64,000 nt of DNA from an uncultured Roseibium sp. (GTDB taxonomy: Bacteria; Pseudomonadota; Alphaproteobacteria; Rhizobiales; Stappiaceae): contig NZ_CANMNP010000013.1 in the NCBI RefSeq assembly GCF_947499295.1, forward strand, positions 62,001-126,000, given 5' to 3'. Below, piece after piece: positions 34,319 to 41,738 of this stretch (positions are counted from its first letter, which is position 1; each line of letters opens with the position of its first letter). The notes under the pieces are model-generated. The model was not told the origin of the DNA and did no database searches. It saw only the letters and a list, made by a program, of their open reading frames with translations. Position numbers and translations under genes: made by a program.

Positions 34319-35730
34319 TGTTTACCTCGCTCAGCCTGCGCTTCCGTATCTTCTTGTTGTTTGCCGGGGTCAGTGCGGGCAGCATCCTGGTCGTTGGTGT
34401 CTCGCTCTATGTCGGATTTCTGAGGACAGCGGATACCGATCCGGCCTCTGGATTTGTGTTTGCGGCTATCCTTTCCGGATTTGGGCTGCTGGCGATTTGC
34501 GCGGCTGTCTGGCTGCTCTTTGATGAAAATGTCGCCAAGCCGATTGAGCATATGGCCTCTGCGATGCGAACGCGCATTCATGCGGACACAAACGCTCCCT
34601 TCGATCTGGATCAGGCGCGCTACCTTGGTGACCTTGCTCCGGCCCTTCGTGCCGTTTCGGGCAGGCTGTCTGAAGTATCAGAAGACGCGGACGAGTTGAT
34701 TGCCGAGGAAACGAGCCGACTGACAGCCGAAAGAGCCCATCTGGCGTTGCTGCTGACCGAAATACCGGTGGCAATCGTTCTCGTCAGCCCAGCCAACCGC
34801 ATCATGCTCTATGACGGCCAGGCGGCGGACGTGCTTGGGCAGGTTCAAGTGCCGCGCTTAAGCGCTTCTATCTTCGACTACTTTGAAAAAGGCGATCTGG
34901 AATCGGAACTTGAAAAACTCGATGGAGCCCGGCGAGAGATTGAGGCGAGTGTGCGCGGAACCCGCGGCAACTTGAATTTCAGGTTGCGCCTGAAAAAGCT
35001 GAGCGCAGCAACCGGATACATGATCCTGATCGACGGTACCGACGCATCCATGGCGCCGGAGGCTGCACGCCCCCTGATTTATGATTTTGATTTGTCGGCA
35101 CGCGATACGGAGCGAGAGATTGAGAACATTCTTCTCAAGGATCTCAGCTTCGTGGTGTTTGACACCGAAACGACGGGATTGATGCCCAACAAGGACGAGA
35201 TCGTGCAGATAGGCGCGGTCAGGGTCGTGAATGGGCGTATTGTGGAAGGTGAAACGCTTGATCAGCTTGTCAATCCTGGACGTCCGATACCACCGGCCTC
35301 AACCAAGGTTCACGGGGTCAATGACGATATGGTCTCGAATGCACCGGGCGCAGAACAGGCTGTTTCACTTTTTCACGATTTTGCCAGGGATGCGGTGATT
35401 GTCGCGCATAATGCGCCATTTGATATGGCATTTCTCCGGCGACATGGCAGGCTCTCGGGGCTTGCCTGGGAACACCCGATCCTGGACACAGTGCTGCTTT
35501 CAGCTGTTGTGTTCGGGACAGCAGAAGATCACTCACTTGACGGATTGTGCGACAGGCTTGGTATTGAAATTCCTCAAGAGCTTCGCCACACCGCGCTGGG
35601 CGATGCGCGGGCAACCGCCGAGGCATTGTGTAAATTGCTACCAGTTCTGACCTCACTCGGATTTGAAACATTCGGGCAAGTTGTTCAGCAAACCAGGCGG
35701 CATGGCAGGCTTCTGAAGGATCTGAATTGA
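34318..35730 (+). CDS. Membrane-anchored DEDDh 3'-5' exonuclease (DnaQ-like)
   Basis: A 470-residue protein with unusual architecture. Two N-terminal membrane helices (about 8-33 and 44-64) lead into a HAMP/PAS-like middle part (about 65-240), followed by a DnaQ-type exonuclease domain: VVFDTETTG near 278, HNAPFDMAFLRRHG near 362 and HTALGDARATAEAL near 420, completing the DEDDh set. It is not the replicative epsilon subunit by architecture. Its sensor-kinase-like front suggests signal-regulated or membrane-localised nuclease activity, and it follows the symporter/DUF294 genes, a recurrent order. Function is uncertain. Confidence 0.82.
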   Translation: MFTSLSLRFRIFLLFAGVSAGSILVVGVSLYVGFLRTADTDPASGFVFAAILSGFGLLAICAAVWLLFDENVAKPIEHMASAMRTRIHADTNAPFDLDQARYLGDLAPALRAVSGRLSEVSEDADELIAEETSRLTAERAHLALLLTEIPVAIVLVSPANRIMLYDGQAADVLGQVQVPRLSASIFDYFEKGDLESELEKLDGARREIEASVRGTRGNLNFRLRLKKLSAATGYMILIDGTDASMAPEAARPLIYDFDLSARDTEREIENILLKDLSFVVFDTETTGLMPNKDEIVQIGAVRVVNGRIVEGETLDQLVNPGRPIPPASTKVHGVNDDMVSNAPGAEQAVSLFHDFARDAVIVAHNAPFDMAFLRRHGRLSGLAWEHPILDTVLLSAVVFGTAEDHSLDGLCDRLGIEIPQELRHTALGDARATAEALCKLLPVLTSLGFETFGQVVQQTRRHGRLLKDLN

Positions 35731-35761
35731 AAGTTGCCTCTGCCTGTTGCCACGCCTTGTT

Positions 35762-36082
35762 TTAGGCGGCCGCAAGGAGCGGAACGCCTGCGCGTTTTCC
35801 ATCGATCATTTCGCCGCCATAGTCGGACCAAGCAGCACCTTGTCCGATATCTTGTTCGGGCTCCGGGAAGGCACTTTCCAGAACAGTGTCCGTGATGTTG
35901 TTGCACCAACCCTCTTCCGGATTGAATTCGAAGACTGCCATGATGTTTTCCAGCTGACCGCTCCGAATGTCTTCCATGAGCTTCTTCAGGTCCATTTCCT
36001 CCAGCCCTCGTTCGGGCGTATAAAGACAATTGCCGAGATCACAGACAACGGAAAAGTAAGATCGGTCCAAGTTCAACGCCAT
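35762..36082 (-). CDS. Small acidic protein, probably repressor-controlled
   Basis: A 106-residue acidic protein without recognised family; it contains FNPEEGWCNNITDTVLESAF and no membrane segment. It lies between the exonuclease and the phage-type repressor and is transcribed leftward. Its upstream region (36097-36173) contains several TACGC half sites and a perfect TACGC-N5-GCGTA palindrome, also seen before the repressor and lysis genes. It could therefore be an effector or antirepressor of that module, but nothing in the sequence shows this directly. Confidence 0.6.
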   Translation of the reverse strand: MALNLDRSYFSVVCDLGNCLYTPERGLEEMDLKKLMEDIRSGQLENIMAVFEFNPEEGWCNNITDTVLESAFPEPEQDIGQGAAWSDYGGEMIDGKRAGVPLLAAA

Positions 36083-36104
36083 TCACATACCTCCAATACG
36101 TTCA

Positions 36105-36134
36105 TACGCAGTCAGCTTATACGCAAAATGCGTA
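36105..36134. promoter_or_regulatory. TACGC-type operator cluster before the 35762-36082 gene
   Basis: TACGC at 36105-36109 is followed 15 bases later by TACGC-AAAAT-GCGTA (36120-36134), a perfect inverted repeat with 5-bp centre. It matches the arms and spacing of GTACGC-GCAAA-GCGTAC at 37093-37109, so both are probably bound by the S24 repressor encoded between them. Confidence 0.6.
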
Positions 36135-36158
36135 CAAATCAAGTCGAATGAGTCAAGG

Positions 36159-36173
36159 CGTATGCTCGATACG
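36159..36173. promoter_or_regulatory. Second dyad CGTAT-N5-ATACG
   Basis: CGTAT-GCTCG-ATACG is a perfect inverted repeat 25 bases from the TACGC dyad at 36120-36134. The arm sequence is related but in the reverse order, so it may be a weaker or overlapping site. Confidence 0.4.
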
Positions 36174-36284
36174 TAAAAGGTTGCGGAGGTTCGTTAAGCA
36201 TCAACTCTGAAGAGGCCGCTCGAAATCCAAGCGCGCAATTCAGCAGTATTTCACGCGCTGGTGCACTGATGGCGTTCAAAGCTA

Positions 36285-37019
36285 TCAGACGATTTGACGG
36301 ATAACACTCAGGATCTTCGCAATGATGCGGACTTCCGTGGCTTCCTCATCATGCTCGTTAAAAACAACCGGTTCCTGAAACCGGGGGTCATCCGATTCAG
36401 GGAGAAGCTCAATCTGACCGTTGTGGCGCAAGATACGTTTCGCAGTGCGTTCGATCGTGTGTCCGCCGTCGCGAGAGCGTTCCACCACAACAAGGTCACC
36501 GGATTTGATTTCGATGCCGGCTTCCATGAAGTCCAGACACAGAATGAAATCGCCGTTCCGTGCAATTCGATTAAGACTTTCGCCGTTGATTTGCAAAAGA
36601 TATTGGCTTTCTGGAGGAAACCTCAGATCACCTGAAAGTGTCGCCCTTTTTGTTGCGTCAGTTTCGAAAAGGCCGGCCTCCATCCAAAGACCGGCGGCAA
36701 CCTGCCCCTTGATTTCCAGTGCCTGCGCCGCTCTTGAAGGCGTGCTTGCAGCCTCCAGATCCGTGATGGAGTCCGGGGCAAGCGCCAGGATGTCCTCGCG
36801 CGTGATCGGGTGTTCGCCCTTTCCAATAAGAACGGGCAGCAGTTTGGCGACAAAGTCCGAAGGCAGAGCAGGTTTTGAATAGTCCTGACTGAAATACCGC
36901 TGAATGGACGACGCGTTCTGATAGCCCATTTCGCGCGCGATGGCGCGAATGGACAAGCCGCTTCTATCCTTCAGGTCGACAAGCTGTCTTGAGACAGCGG
37001 ATTGCTCGATTTCACTCAT
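36285..37019 (-). CDS. S24 phage-type repressor (LexA/CI-like)
   Basis: A 244-residue repressor. The N-terminal helix-turn-helix covers about 20-45 (SIRAIAREMGYQNASSIQRYF) and the C-terminal part is a peptidase S24 domain. Self-cleavage features are visible: an Ala109-Gly110 site in VAAGLW, Ser148 in NGESLN and Lys194 in TAKRI. It could be inactivated by RecA-promoted autocleavage during DNA damage, as CI and LexA are. It faces the rightward lysis genes, and TACGC-N5-GCGTA sites flank it on both sides, so it likely represses these genes and itself. No integrase or structural phage genes are near. Confidence 0.88.
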   Translation of the reverse strand: MSEIEQSAVSRQLVDLKDRSGLSIRAIAREMGYQNASSIQRYFSQDYSKPALPSDFVAKLLPVLIGKGEHPITREDILALAPDSITDLEAASTPSRAAQALEIKGQVAAGLWMEAGLFETDATKRATLSGDLRFPPESQYLLQINGESLNRIARNGDFILCLDFMEAGIEIKSGDLVVVERSRDGGHTIERTAKRILRHNGQIELLPESDDPRFQEPVVFNEHDEEATEVRIIAKILSVIRQIV

Positions 37020-37048
37020 GCTTGCTGATGCCGGTTGTTGTCCGTGGT

Positions 37049-37109
37049 GTACGCAATAGCATACAACTTTATAGAAATCTACCTTGACGTACGTACGCGC
37101 AAAGCGTAC
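37049..37109. promoter_or_regulatory. Operator region between the repressor and lysis genes
   Basis: GTACGCAATAGCATAC (37049-37064) is an imperfect dyad. GTACGC-GCAAA-GCGTAC (37093-37109) is a perfect dyad with a 5-bp centre and matches the site at 36120-36134. Both lie in the 220-bp gap between the repressor start and the first confident lysis-operon gene. Confidence 0.62.
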
Positions 37110-37146
37110 GAATTACTCGTGTAAAGAGTATGTTCAGGGAAGCACA

Positions 37147-37254
37147 ATGAGAACTGCAATGAAATCGACCCGGCTTTCGGCCGAACCAGAGGCGCGGGCG
37201 GCAGATGCGTTAGGTGCAGATGCGGTTGGGAGGCCCGGCGATGAGCGAGCTTAG
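37147..37254 (+). CDS. Possible 35-residue leader peptide of the lysis operon
   Basis: ATG at 37147 opens a frame of 35 codons ending TAG at 37252-37254, overlapping the next gene by 14 bases. A loose AGGGAAG lies upstream. It is Ala/Arg-rich and unlike any known family, so it may be only an open frame or a translational-coupling leader. Confidence 0.25.
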   Translation: MRTAMKSTRLSAEPEARAADALGADAVGRPGDERA

Positions 37255-37579
37255 GGATCAAATCGATGCGGCGCGTGCGAAGGTTGCGCATTTGAGGATC
37301 AGGGCGGAAAGGCCGGATGCAAGGCTCGAGGATGAATTTGCACTTGAAAAGGCGCGAACAAGGTTGCTGACGCTCGAGTTGAGACATCTGAAGCAACGCA
37401 GCACCAGTGTTTCATCAGTGGCGCGTGGCGAAGGCCATCGGCAAAGCGAAAGGCGAAACAAACCAATAGGAACAAATAGAGAACGAAATGGAGGTCGTCC
37501 GTCGTCAGCGCGCGAGCGGGCAGAAGCTGCATTCAGCGCGTTGGGGCAAAAGAACGGACCAAAGAAGGAAACCACTTGA
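37241..37579 (+). CDS. Small basic helical protein, first gene of lysis operon
   Basis: A 112-residue protein. The first half is a charged helix (LRDQIDAARAKVAHLRIRAE ... LTLELRHLKQ), probably coiled coil; the second half is basic and low in complexity. GGGAGG seven bases before the ATG at 37241 decides this start over the GTG at 37214. It ends 22 bases before the endolysin. Function unknown; DNA or protein binding could be guessed from charge, but nothing proves it. Confidence 0.6.
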   Translation: MSELRDQIDAARAKVAHLRIRAERPDARLEDEFALEKARTRLLTLELRHLKQRSTSVSSVARGEGHRQSERRNKPIGTNRERNGGRPSSARERAEAAFSALGQKNGPKKETT

Positions 37580-37601
37580 TGGCATCAAAAGGACATGAAA
37601 G

Positions 37602-38066
37602 ATGGGACGTAAAACCCGCCTGGCCGGTACTATTGGTGCGGCTGCAATTGCTCTTGTGGGTGCATGGGAAGGCCTGCGCCTGGTCGCCTACAAGGATGTT
37701 GTGGGAGTGCCAACCGTCTGTTACGGCGAGACCTACGGCGTGAAGATGAGCGACCGGCACACAAAGGCCGAATGTGATGCAATGTTACTGGCCTCGCTCA
37801 AGAAACACGAACGCGGCATGCGCAAGTGCCTGCGCAACCCTTACTCTATTCCTGCCAAGTCCTATGTCACCTTTGTGAGTTTGACTTACAACATAGGGGT
37901 AGCGGCCTTCTGCCGGTCGACGGCGCGAAAACGTCTGAACCGTGGCGACTACAAAGGCGCTTGCAACGCTGCCACCTGGTTTAACAAGGCAGGCGGCCGA
38001 ACGATCAAAGGCTTGGTCAACCGCCGTACGGCTGAGCACAAGATGTGTCTGGAAGGCCTAAGATAA
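37602..38066 (+). CDS. SAR-type endolysin, GH24 (T4/P21 lysozyme family)
   Basis: A 154-residue muramidase. The catalytic triad spacing of T4-type lysozymes is exact: Glu23, eight residues, Asp32, five residues, Thr38. The N-terminal weakly hydrophobic stretch (about 8-22, GTIGAAAIALVGAW) with a basic start looks like a signal-arrest-release anchor, as in phage P21, which would allow Sec export without a holin pore and later activation. GAAAG precedes the ATG. The stop overlaps the next start (TAATG). It degrades peptidoglycan to release intracellular particles or contents. Confidence 0.9.
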   Translation: MGRKTRLAGTIGAAAIALVGAWEGLRLVAYKDVVGVPTVCYGETYGVKMSDRHTKAECDAMLLASLKKHERGMRKCLRNPYSIPAKSYVTFVSLTYNIGVAAFCRSTARKRLNRGDYKGACNAATWFNKAGGRTIKGLVNRRTAEHKMCLEGLR

Positions 38067-38419
38067 TGGGTCTGGTTGCCTGGATCCTTCAAAGCCGTAC
38101 CGCTTGCTCTGCCCTTGCCATTGCCGCCGTTTTGGGCGGCATTTTCATTTGGCATCTGGTAGACAAGTCGAGCGCGGTTCGGAAGGCCGTTGTTGAATAC
38201 GTGGCAGATGTGGAATTGACCGAAGCACGTGCTCGGCTTGCAGAACTGAAGCGCCGCAAGGTCGTCACCGATCGAGCCAACCGGCGTTTTCTCTCCCTAA
38301 TTGAACAGGCCAACGCGGAAGCGGAAGCCGCATCACAGGAGTTGGAGCATTATGTTTCGACTGTCGAGGACAGTTGCATTGTGCAGCCTGGTCTTTTTGA
38401 GCGCTTGCGCAACCGCTGA
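38066..38419 (+). CDS. Inner-membrane spanin candidate (Rz-like)
   Basis: A 117-residue protein with one N-terminal membrane helix (about 12-32) followed by a charged, probably coiled-coil periplasmic region (ELTEARARLAELKRRKV ... LIEQANAEAEAASQELEHY) and a single late Cys. This is the layout of i-spanins. It overlaps the endolysin stop and contains, out of frame near its 3' end, the start of a lipoprotein gene, the classic Rz/Rz1 arrangement. The call rests on topology and gene order rather than on sequence identity. Confidence 0.75.
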   Translation: MGLVAWILQSRTACSALAIAAVLGGIFIWHLVDKSSAVRKAVVEYVADVELTEARARLAELKRRKVVTDRANRRFLSLIEQANAEAEAASQELEHYVSTVEDSCIVQPGLFERLRNR

Positions 38420-38657
38420 CGATCGATTGCGGGCGGCCGCGAAACAAACCGCAGAGACAGAGGCAACCAAAGAGTTGCCCGACTATCCAGGGGATTGCCG
38501 GAAAAAAGAGCGCTCGGGCGTTCGAGAAGGTGAGCCACTGGACTTTGCCTTGATCCGCACCGATCAAGCGCTAGGCAGGGCAAATGCCCGTGTTCGGCGA
38601 TGTCATCAATGGTATCAAACAATCAAAGTGGGATTTCGAGGAGAGCGATTTGACTGA
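38352..38657 (+). CDS. Outer-membrane lipoprotein spanin candidate (Rz1-like)
   Basis: This 101-residue protein begins at ATG 38352 in a different frame within the i-spanin gene, overlapping it by 68 bases. The signal ends in a lipobox (VFLSAC-A), so it should be a lipoprotein. The mature part contains ELPDYPGDCRKKERSG and ALGRANARVRRCHQWYQTI, similar in pattern to the small lysis-cassette proteins of alphaproteobacterial phages. GGAG elements upstream support the start. Together with the i-spanin it would fuse inner and outer membranes at the end of lysis. Confidence 0.75.
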   Translation: MFRLSRTVALCSLVFLSACATADDRLRAAAKQTAETEATKELPDYPGDCRKKERSGVREGEPLDFALIRTDQALGRANARVRRCHQWYQTIKVGFRGERFD

Positions 38658-38883
38658 GGACCAGTTACGCAAAGTCGCCCGTGAAAGTGGGGCAGAGGGG
38701 GCACGAGAAGTTTTACGGACACTCGGTGTGGACGTAGATCAACCTTTGGAAGCGCAGAAAGACATGCATTTTCTTCGGGATCTTCGGAAAGGAACGTTGA
38801 GCGTCAAAGGAAAAATAATCAATACGGTTATTGGTGCTTTGGTGCTCGCAGGGCTGTACAGAATTCTAAGCGGGCTGAGATAG
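38650..38883 (+). CDS. Holin-like small membrane protein of the lysis module
   Basis: A 77-residue protein from a TTG at 38650, chosen because GAGGAG (38638-38643) lies six bases before it and the start then overlaps the lipoprotein stop by eight bases. An alternative ATG at 38584 would give 99 residues. The N-terminal part is soluble (TEDQLRKVARESGAEGAREVLRTLGV) and the C terminus is one membrane helix (IINTVIGALVLAGLYRIL). Phages of alphaproteobacteria carry similar small proteins near endolysins. A holin or regulator role is inference. Confidence 0.6.
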   Translation: MTEDQLRKVARESGAEGAREVLRTLGVDVDQPLEAQKDMHFLRDLRKGTLSVKGKIINTVIGALVLAGLYRILSGLR

Positions 38884-39272
38884 TAAACCCAACACAGTCT
38901 GTAAATTTTAAAGTGCTTGGTCCAATACTCGTTTGTTTTCTGCTGACAATCTGGAGTTTTATGTGTGCTGGTGAGGCAACGATTGTCTCCATCGGGTTGC
39001 GGAATTTTGATTTCCTTACGGACTAGTCGGCTGCGTTGATCTGGAAAGTGCAAATAACCTTTCATCCGCTCGCCAATTCGCCTGAAGCCACTTTGGCTTC
39101 CAATGAGCAAGGTTTAATGCGCACTGAAATTCTGATCTAGTTTCAGAACTGTGATGGTCTGATGCCTCAACACACTGTTCAATAAATATGACCTAGTGAT
39201 CAAAAAATCCAGATATTATCTCTAATTCAGAAACGATCTGTAAGCAATTGGCTTCGTATACTGGAGAGAGAG
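38884..39272. other. Non-coding gap before azoR
   Basis: About 390 AT-rich bases. A leftward open frame crosses part of it (38739-39110), but it overlaps the holin-like gene in antisense and has no recognisable family. GGAGAGAGAG just before azoR is a strong ribosome site. No terminator or operator was recognised with confidence. Confidence 0.4.
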
Positions 39273-39872
39273 ATGCAGAATTCGGAAAAAACAATTCTTC
39301 ACATCGATGCCTCGGCACGTGTCGAGGGCTCAGTAACCCGTGAACTTACCGAGGTGCTGGTGAAGAACATGCTCGAGAAGTTCAAAGATGCAAAGGTGTT
39401 GCGGCGTGATGTTTCGCAAGGCTTGCCGTTCCTGGAAGAAGCGTGGGTGGAGGCTAACTTCACGGATGAAGCATTGCGTACCTCAGAGCAGCGTATGAGG
39501 TTGGCGCTGTCAGATACGCTCGTGAACGAACTTAAGTTATCGGACACGATTGTCATAGGCAGCCCGATTTACAACTTTTCCATACCAGCGGCTCTGAAGG
39601 CCTGGATAGATCTTGTCGCGCGTGCACGCGAGACCTTTAGGTACACTGACAATGGTCCAGTGGGCCTTTTAGAGGGTAAGAAAGCAATCGTTGTTGTGGC
39701 ATCGGGAGGCACAAAGGTTGGATCCGAAATTGATTTTGCAACCAACTATTTAAAACACGTTCTTGGGTTTCTCGGTATCATCGATGTTGAAGTCGTCGCC
39801 GCCGACCAACTTATGGTCGACCCAAATCGACGCCAAGCAGCACTGGCCGCATCGCTACAGACAGCAGCTTAG
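39273..39872 (+). CDS. azoR: FMN-dependent NADH-azoreductase
   Basis: A 199-residue flavodoxin-fold quinone/azo reductase. Motifs are ILHIDASARVEGSVTREL (phosphate loop), GSPIYNFSIPAALKAWIDLVARARETFRYT (flavin site) and VVASGGTKVGSEIDFATNYL. AzoR enzymes reduce quinones and azo compounds with NADH through FMN and protect against electrophile stress. A GGAGAG ribosome site is adjacent. It stands alone between the lysis module and an intergenic stretch, with no obvious regulator gene. Confidence 0.93.
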   Translation: MQNSEKTILHIDASARVEGSVTRELTEVLVKNMLEKFKDAKVLRRDVSQGLPFLEEAWVEANFTDEALRTSEQRMRLALSDTLVNELKLSDTIVIGSPIYNFSIPAALKAWIDLVARARETFRYTDNGPVGLLEGKKAIVVVASGGTKVGSEIDFATNYLKHVLGFLGIIDVEVVAADQLMVDPNRRQAALAASLQTAA

Positions 39873-40562
39873 TGGGAGCCCGCCAACCGCGAATATGTCT
39901 AAGGACTTTCAGGGTTTGCAACCTAAGAGAGTGTTTGATTTGATTTGGCGTTTCGACTGAGCTGAGCGATCTAACTTGTTTAAAGCTTGTTGTCGCTTCC
40001 CGACGAACATAAAGGCCAGTTTGATCAATCCACACAACTGACCGGCCGACACCTTCTGGTGCGGCTGGCAGCTAAGTCGCTATAAACAAGTTTAATTTAA
40101 TTTCCAACAGGCCGATAGTGACCTAACGGCCTAAATTCTCTTTCTTTTTTCGGTTGGAACTAAATCAGTCCAACCACAATCGCAGCCAAAAAGACGAAAG
40201 CTGCAAGGAAGGCAATCACATTCAGGTTTCGTACTAGGGTCATCTGCCCGCTCCCGATTACCTCTGTCTGACTAACCAATATTAAGTCAGTGAATTAAGG
40301 AAGCGAAGCAAAAAAGATGCTGCAATGCAATGAAGAAATGCTCGTACGGGTTGTTTTGGGTACCAAAAAAATAAGTAACTTGTTGAAAGAAAAAGATACA
40401 TTGCGTGAATGGAAAGATGGTCGCTTTTTCTGACTAATGACGTTGATAATTTTTGCTCACGCTTGTTTTCGCCACACTTCGGGACAGCTACCAGGGTCGG
40501 ATTTCTAGTCGCCATCGGTAGCGGAGTGTTAAGGGGAGGATGGTAATCTCCGCTAACGCGAG
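39873..40562. other. 690-base intergenic region with one tiny ORF
   Basis: Apart from the 27-codon membrane ORF at 40160-40243 there is no convincing gene. A leftward open frame at 39811-40035 overlaps azoR in antisense and is not recognised. The region is AT-rich and could include relic sequence. Confidence 0.4.
40160..40243 (-). CDS. 27-residue single-helix membrane peptide
   Basis: ATG at 40243 (leftward) opens a 27-codon frame ending TAG. It starts MTLVRNLNVIAFLAAFVFLA and is one continuous hydrophobic helix after a short basic head. GGGAGCGGGCAG lies directly upstream. The composition is what is expected for a real small membrane protein rather than chance. It is too short for ordinary gene callers. 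Function unknown; association with a membrane complex is possible. Confidence 0.55.
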   Translation of the reverse strand: MTLVRNLNVIAFLAAFVFLAAIVVGLI

Positions 40563-40580
40563 ATGCGCGTCGGAGCTTTG

Positions 40581-41663
40581 ATGATCAGTCTTTCGAAATT
40601 ATCAGATCTGGCTAGGGACCCCAGTGCGTCAGGCCGCAAGAGCTTGATCACGATGTTAACCGATTTGTTCGTCAGCAGCCGGGATGACCGCGATGAACAG
40701 ATCAGTTTGCTCTTCGGTGACATTGTTCTGAAAGTACTTGGTCAGCTTGAAGACGAAACTCGGATAATTCTGGCCAAGCGTGTCTGTCGAGAGAAGGATG
40801 CGCCAAACGAGCTTATGGTCAAGCTGGCCAGCGACAAAATTGATGTCGCCGAGCCAGTTCTGGAACATTCGACTGTTCTGACTTCTGAGGACCTAGTTTC
40901 GATTGCGTCTTCCGCCTCAATGGATCACCTTGGAGCGATCGCCGGACGAAAGTGTGTCGACAAATCCGTCACGGAAGTCCTGGTTGACCGAGGGGACTCC
41001 AAGGTTCTCAGCAAAGTTGCAAACAACCAGGGTGCTGAGTTCGCAGACGCTTCATTTCTAAAGCTGGTCGAGAAAGCACGATCCGATGAGGCGATCCAAG
41101 CAGCGCTCATAGATCGGAGTGATCTTCCGGACGAGGCCGGACGCGCGCTGCTACCGTTTTTGACCTCCGAGTTGAAGAGCCGCGTCAGTGCGCTTGGCGC
41201 AGACAACACACTTGTTCAGCTTATGGCGGAAAGAGCAGCAACAGAAGTTGCCGCTCGCACCCAAAAGCTGGATGAAGCACGTGAGCAATCAAACGCGATG
41301 ATAAAGGACGTTATCGCAAAGAAAACGAAGGTTGATGACGCCGTTACCGCTTTCGCACGCGCGGATAGAACGGCGGAACTTGGAATGTTACTGGCAAAGT
41401 TGAGTGATCTCCCATCAGCTGCAGTCTCTCAACTTCTCTTCAGTTCAAGCGATAAACCACTCATCATTGTCTGCAAGGCCAATGGCGTGACCACTGAAGC
41501 TTTTAAAGACATTCTCACGATGCGTGCGCGGCGTCTGCGACTGGGTGGATCAGAGCTTAATTCAGCAATCCAAAGATACGCGGCGTTGAGCGAAGCGGGT
41601 GCAACAAGGTCGTTGCAGGCGATCAAGCAGGGCGGATCCACATTCGGCCTGACAAACGCCTAA
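40581..41663 (+). CDS. DUF2336 protein
   Basis: A 360-residue helical protein matching DUF2336, found in alphaproteobacteria: N-terminal LSDLARDPSASGRKSLITMLTDLFVSSRDDRDEQI, then a repeat-like arrangement of Leu/Asp-rich helices (HEAT-like), with SIAS... and LAKLSDLPSAAVSQLLFS further on. GGAG five bases before ATG 40581 supports that start over the ATG at 40563. Some relatives are implicated in cell-cycle or motility signalling; the function here is not known. Confidence 0.82.
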   Translation: MISLSKLSDLARDPSASGRKSLITMLTDLFVSSRDDRDEQISLLFGDIVLKVLGQLEDETRIILAKRVCREKDAPNELMVKLASDKIDVAEPVLEHSTVLTSEDLVSIASSASMDHLGAIAGRKCVDKSVTEVLVDRGDSKVLSKVANNQGAEFADASFLKLVEKARSDEAIQAALIDRSDLPDEAGRALLPFLTSELKSRVSALGADNTLVQLMAERAATEVAARTQKLDEAREQSNAMIKDVIAKKTKVDDAVTAFARADRTAELGMLLAKLSDLPSAAVSQLLFSSSDKPLIIVCKANGVTTEAFKDILTMRARRLRLGGSELNSAIQRYAALSEAGATRSLQAIKQGGSTFGLTNA

Positions 41664-41738
41664 AGCGCAACAGCTGAGAACTCACAGACACACCTACAGC
41701 AAGAGCGATTGTTCCATGAGGACTTCTTCAGGGGGAGG

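Noticed and set aside
35762..38883. Complete prophage
   Set aside because: Only repressor and lysis genes are present. I saw no integrase, terminase, capsid or tail genes, no tRNA and no attachment-site repeats.
38739..39110. Leftward 123-codon frame after the lysis module
   Set aside because: It overlaps the holin-like gene in antisense, and no family was recognised; possible relic, but unsupported.
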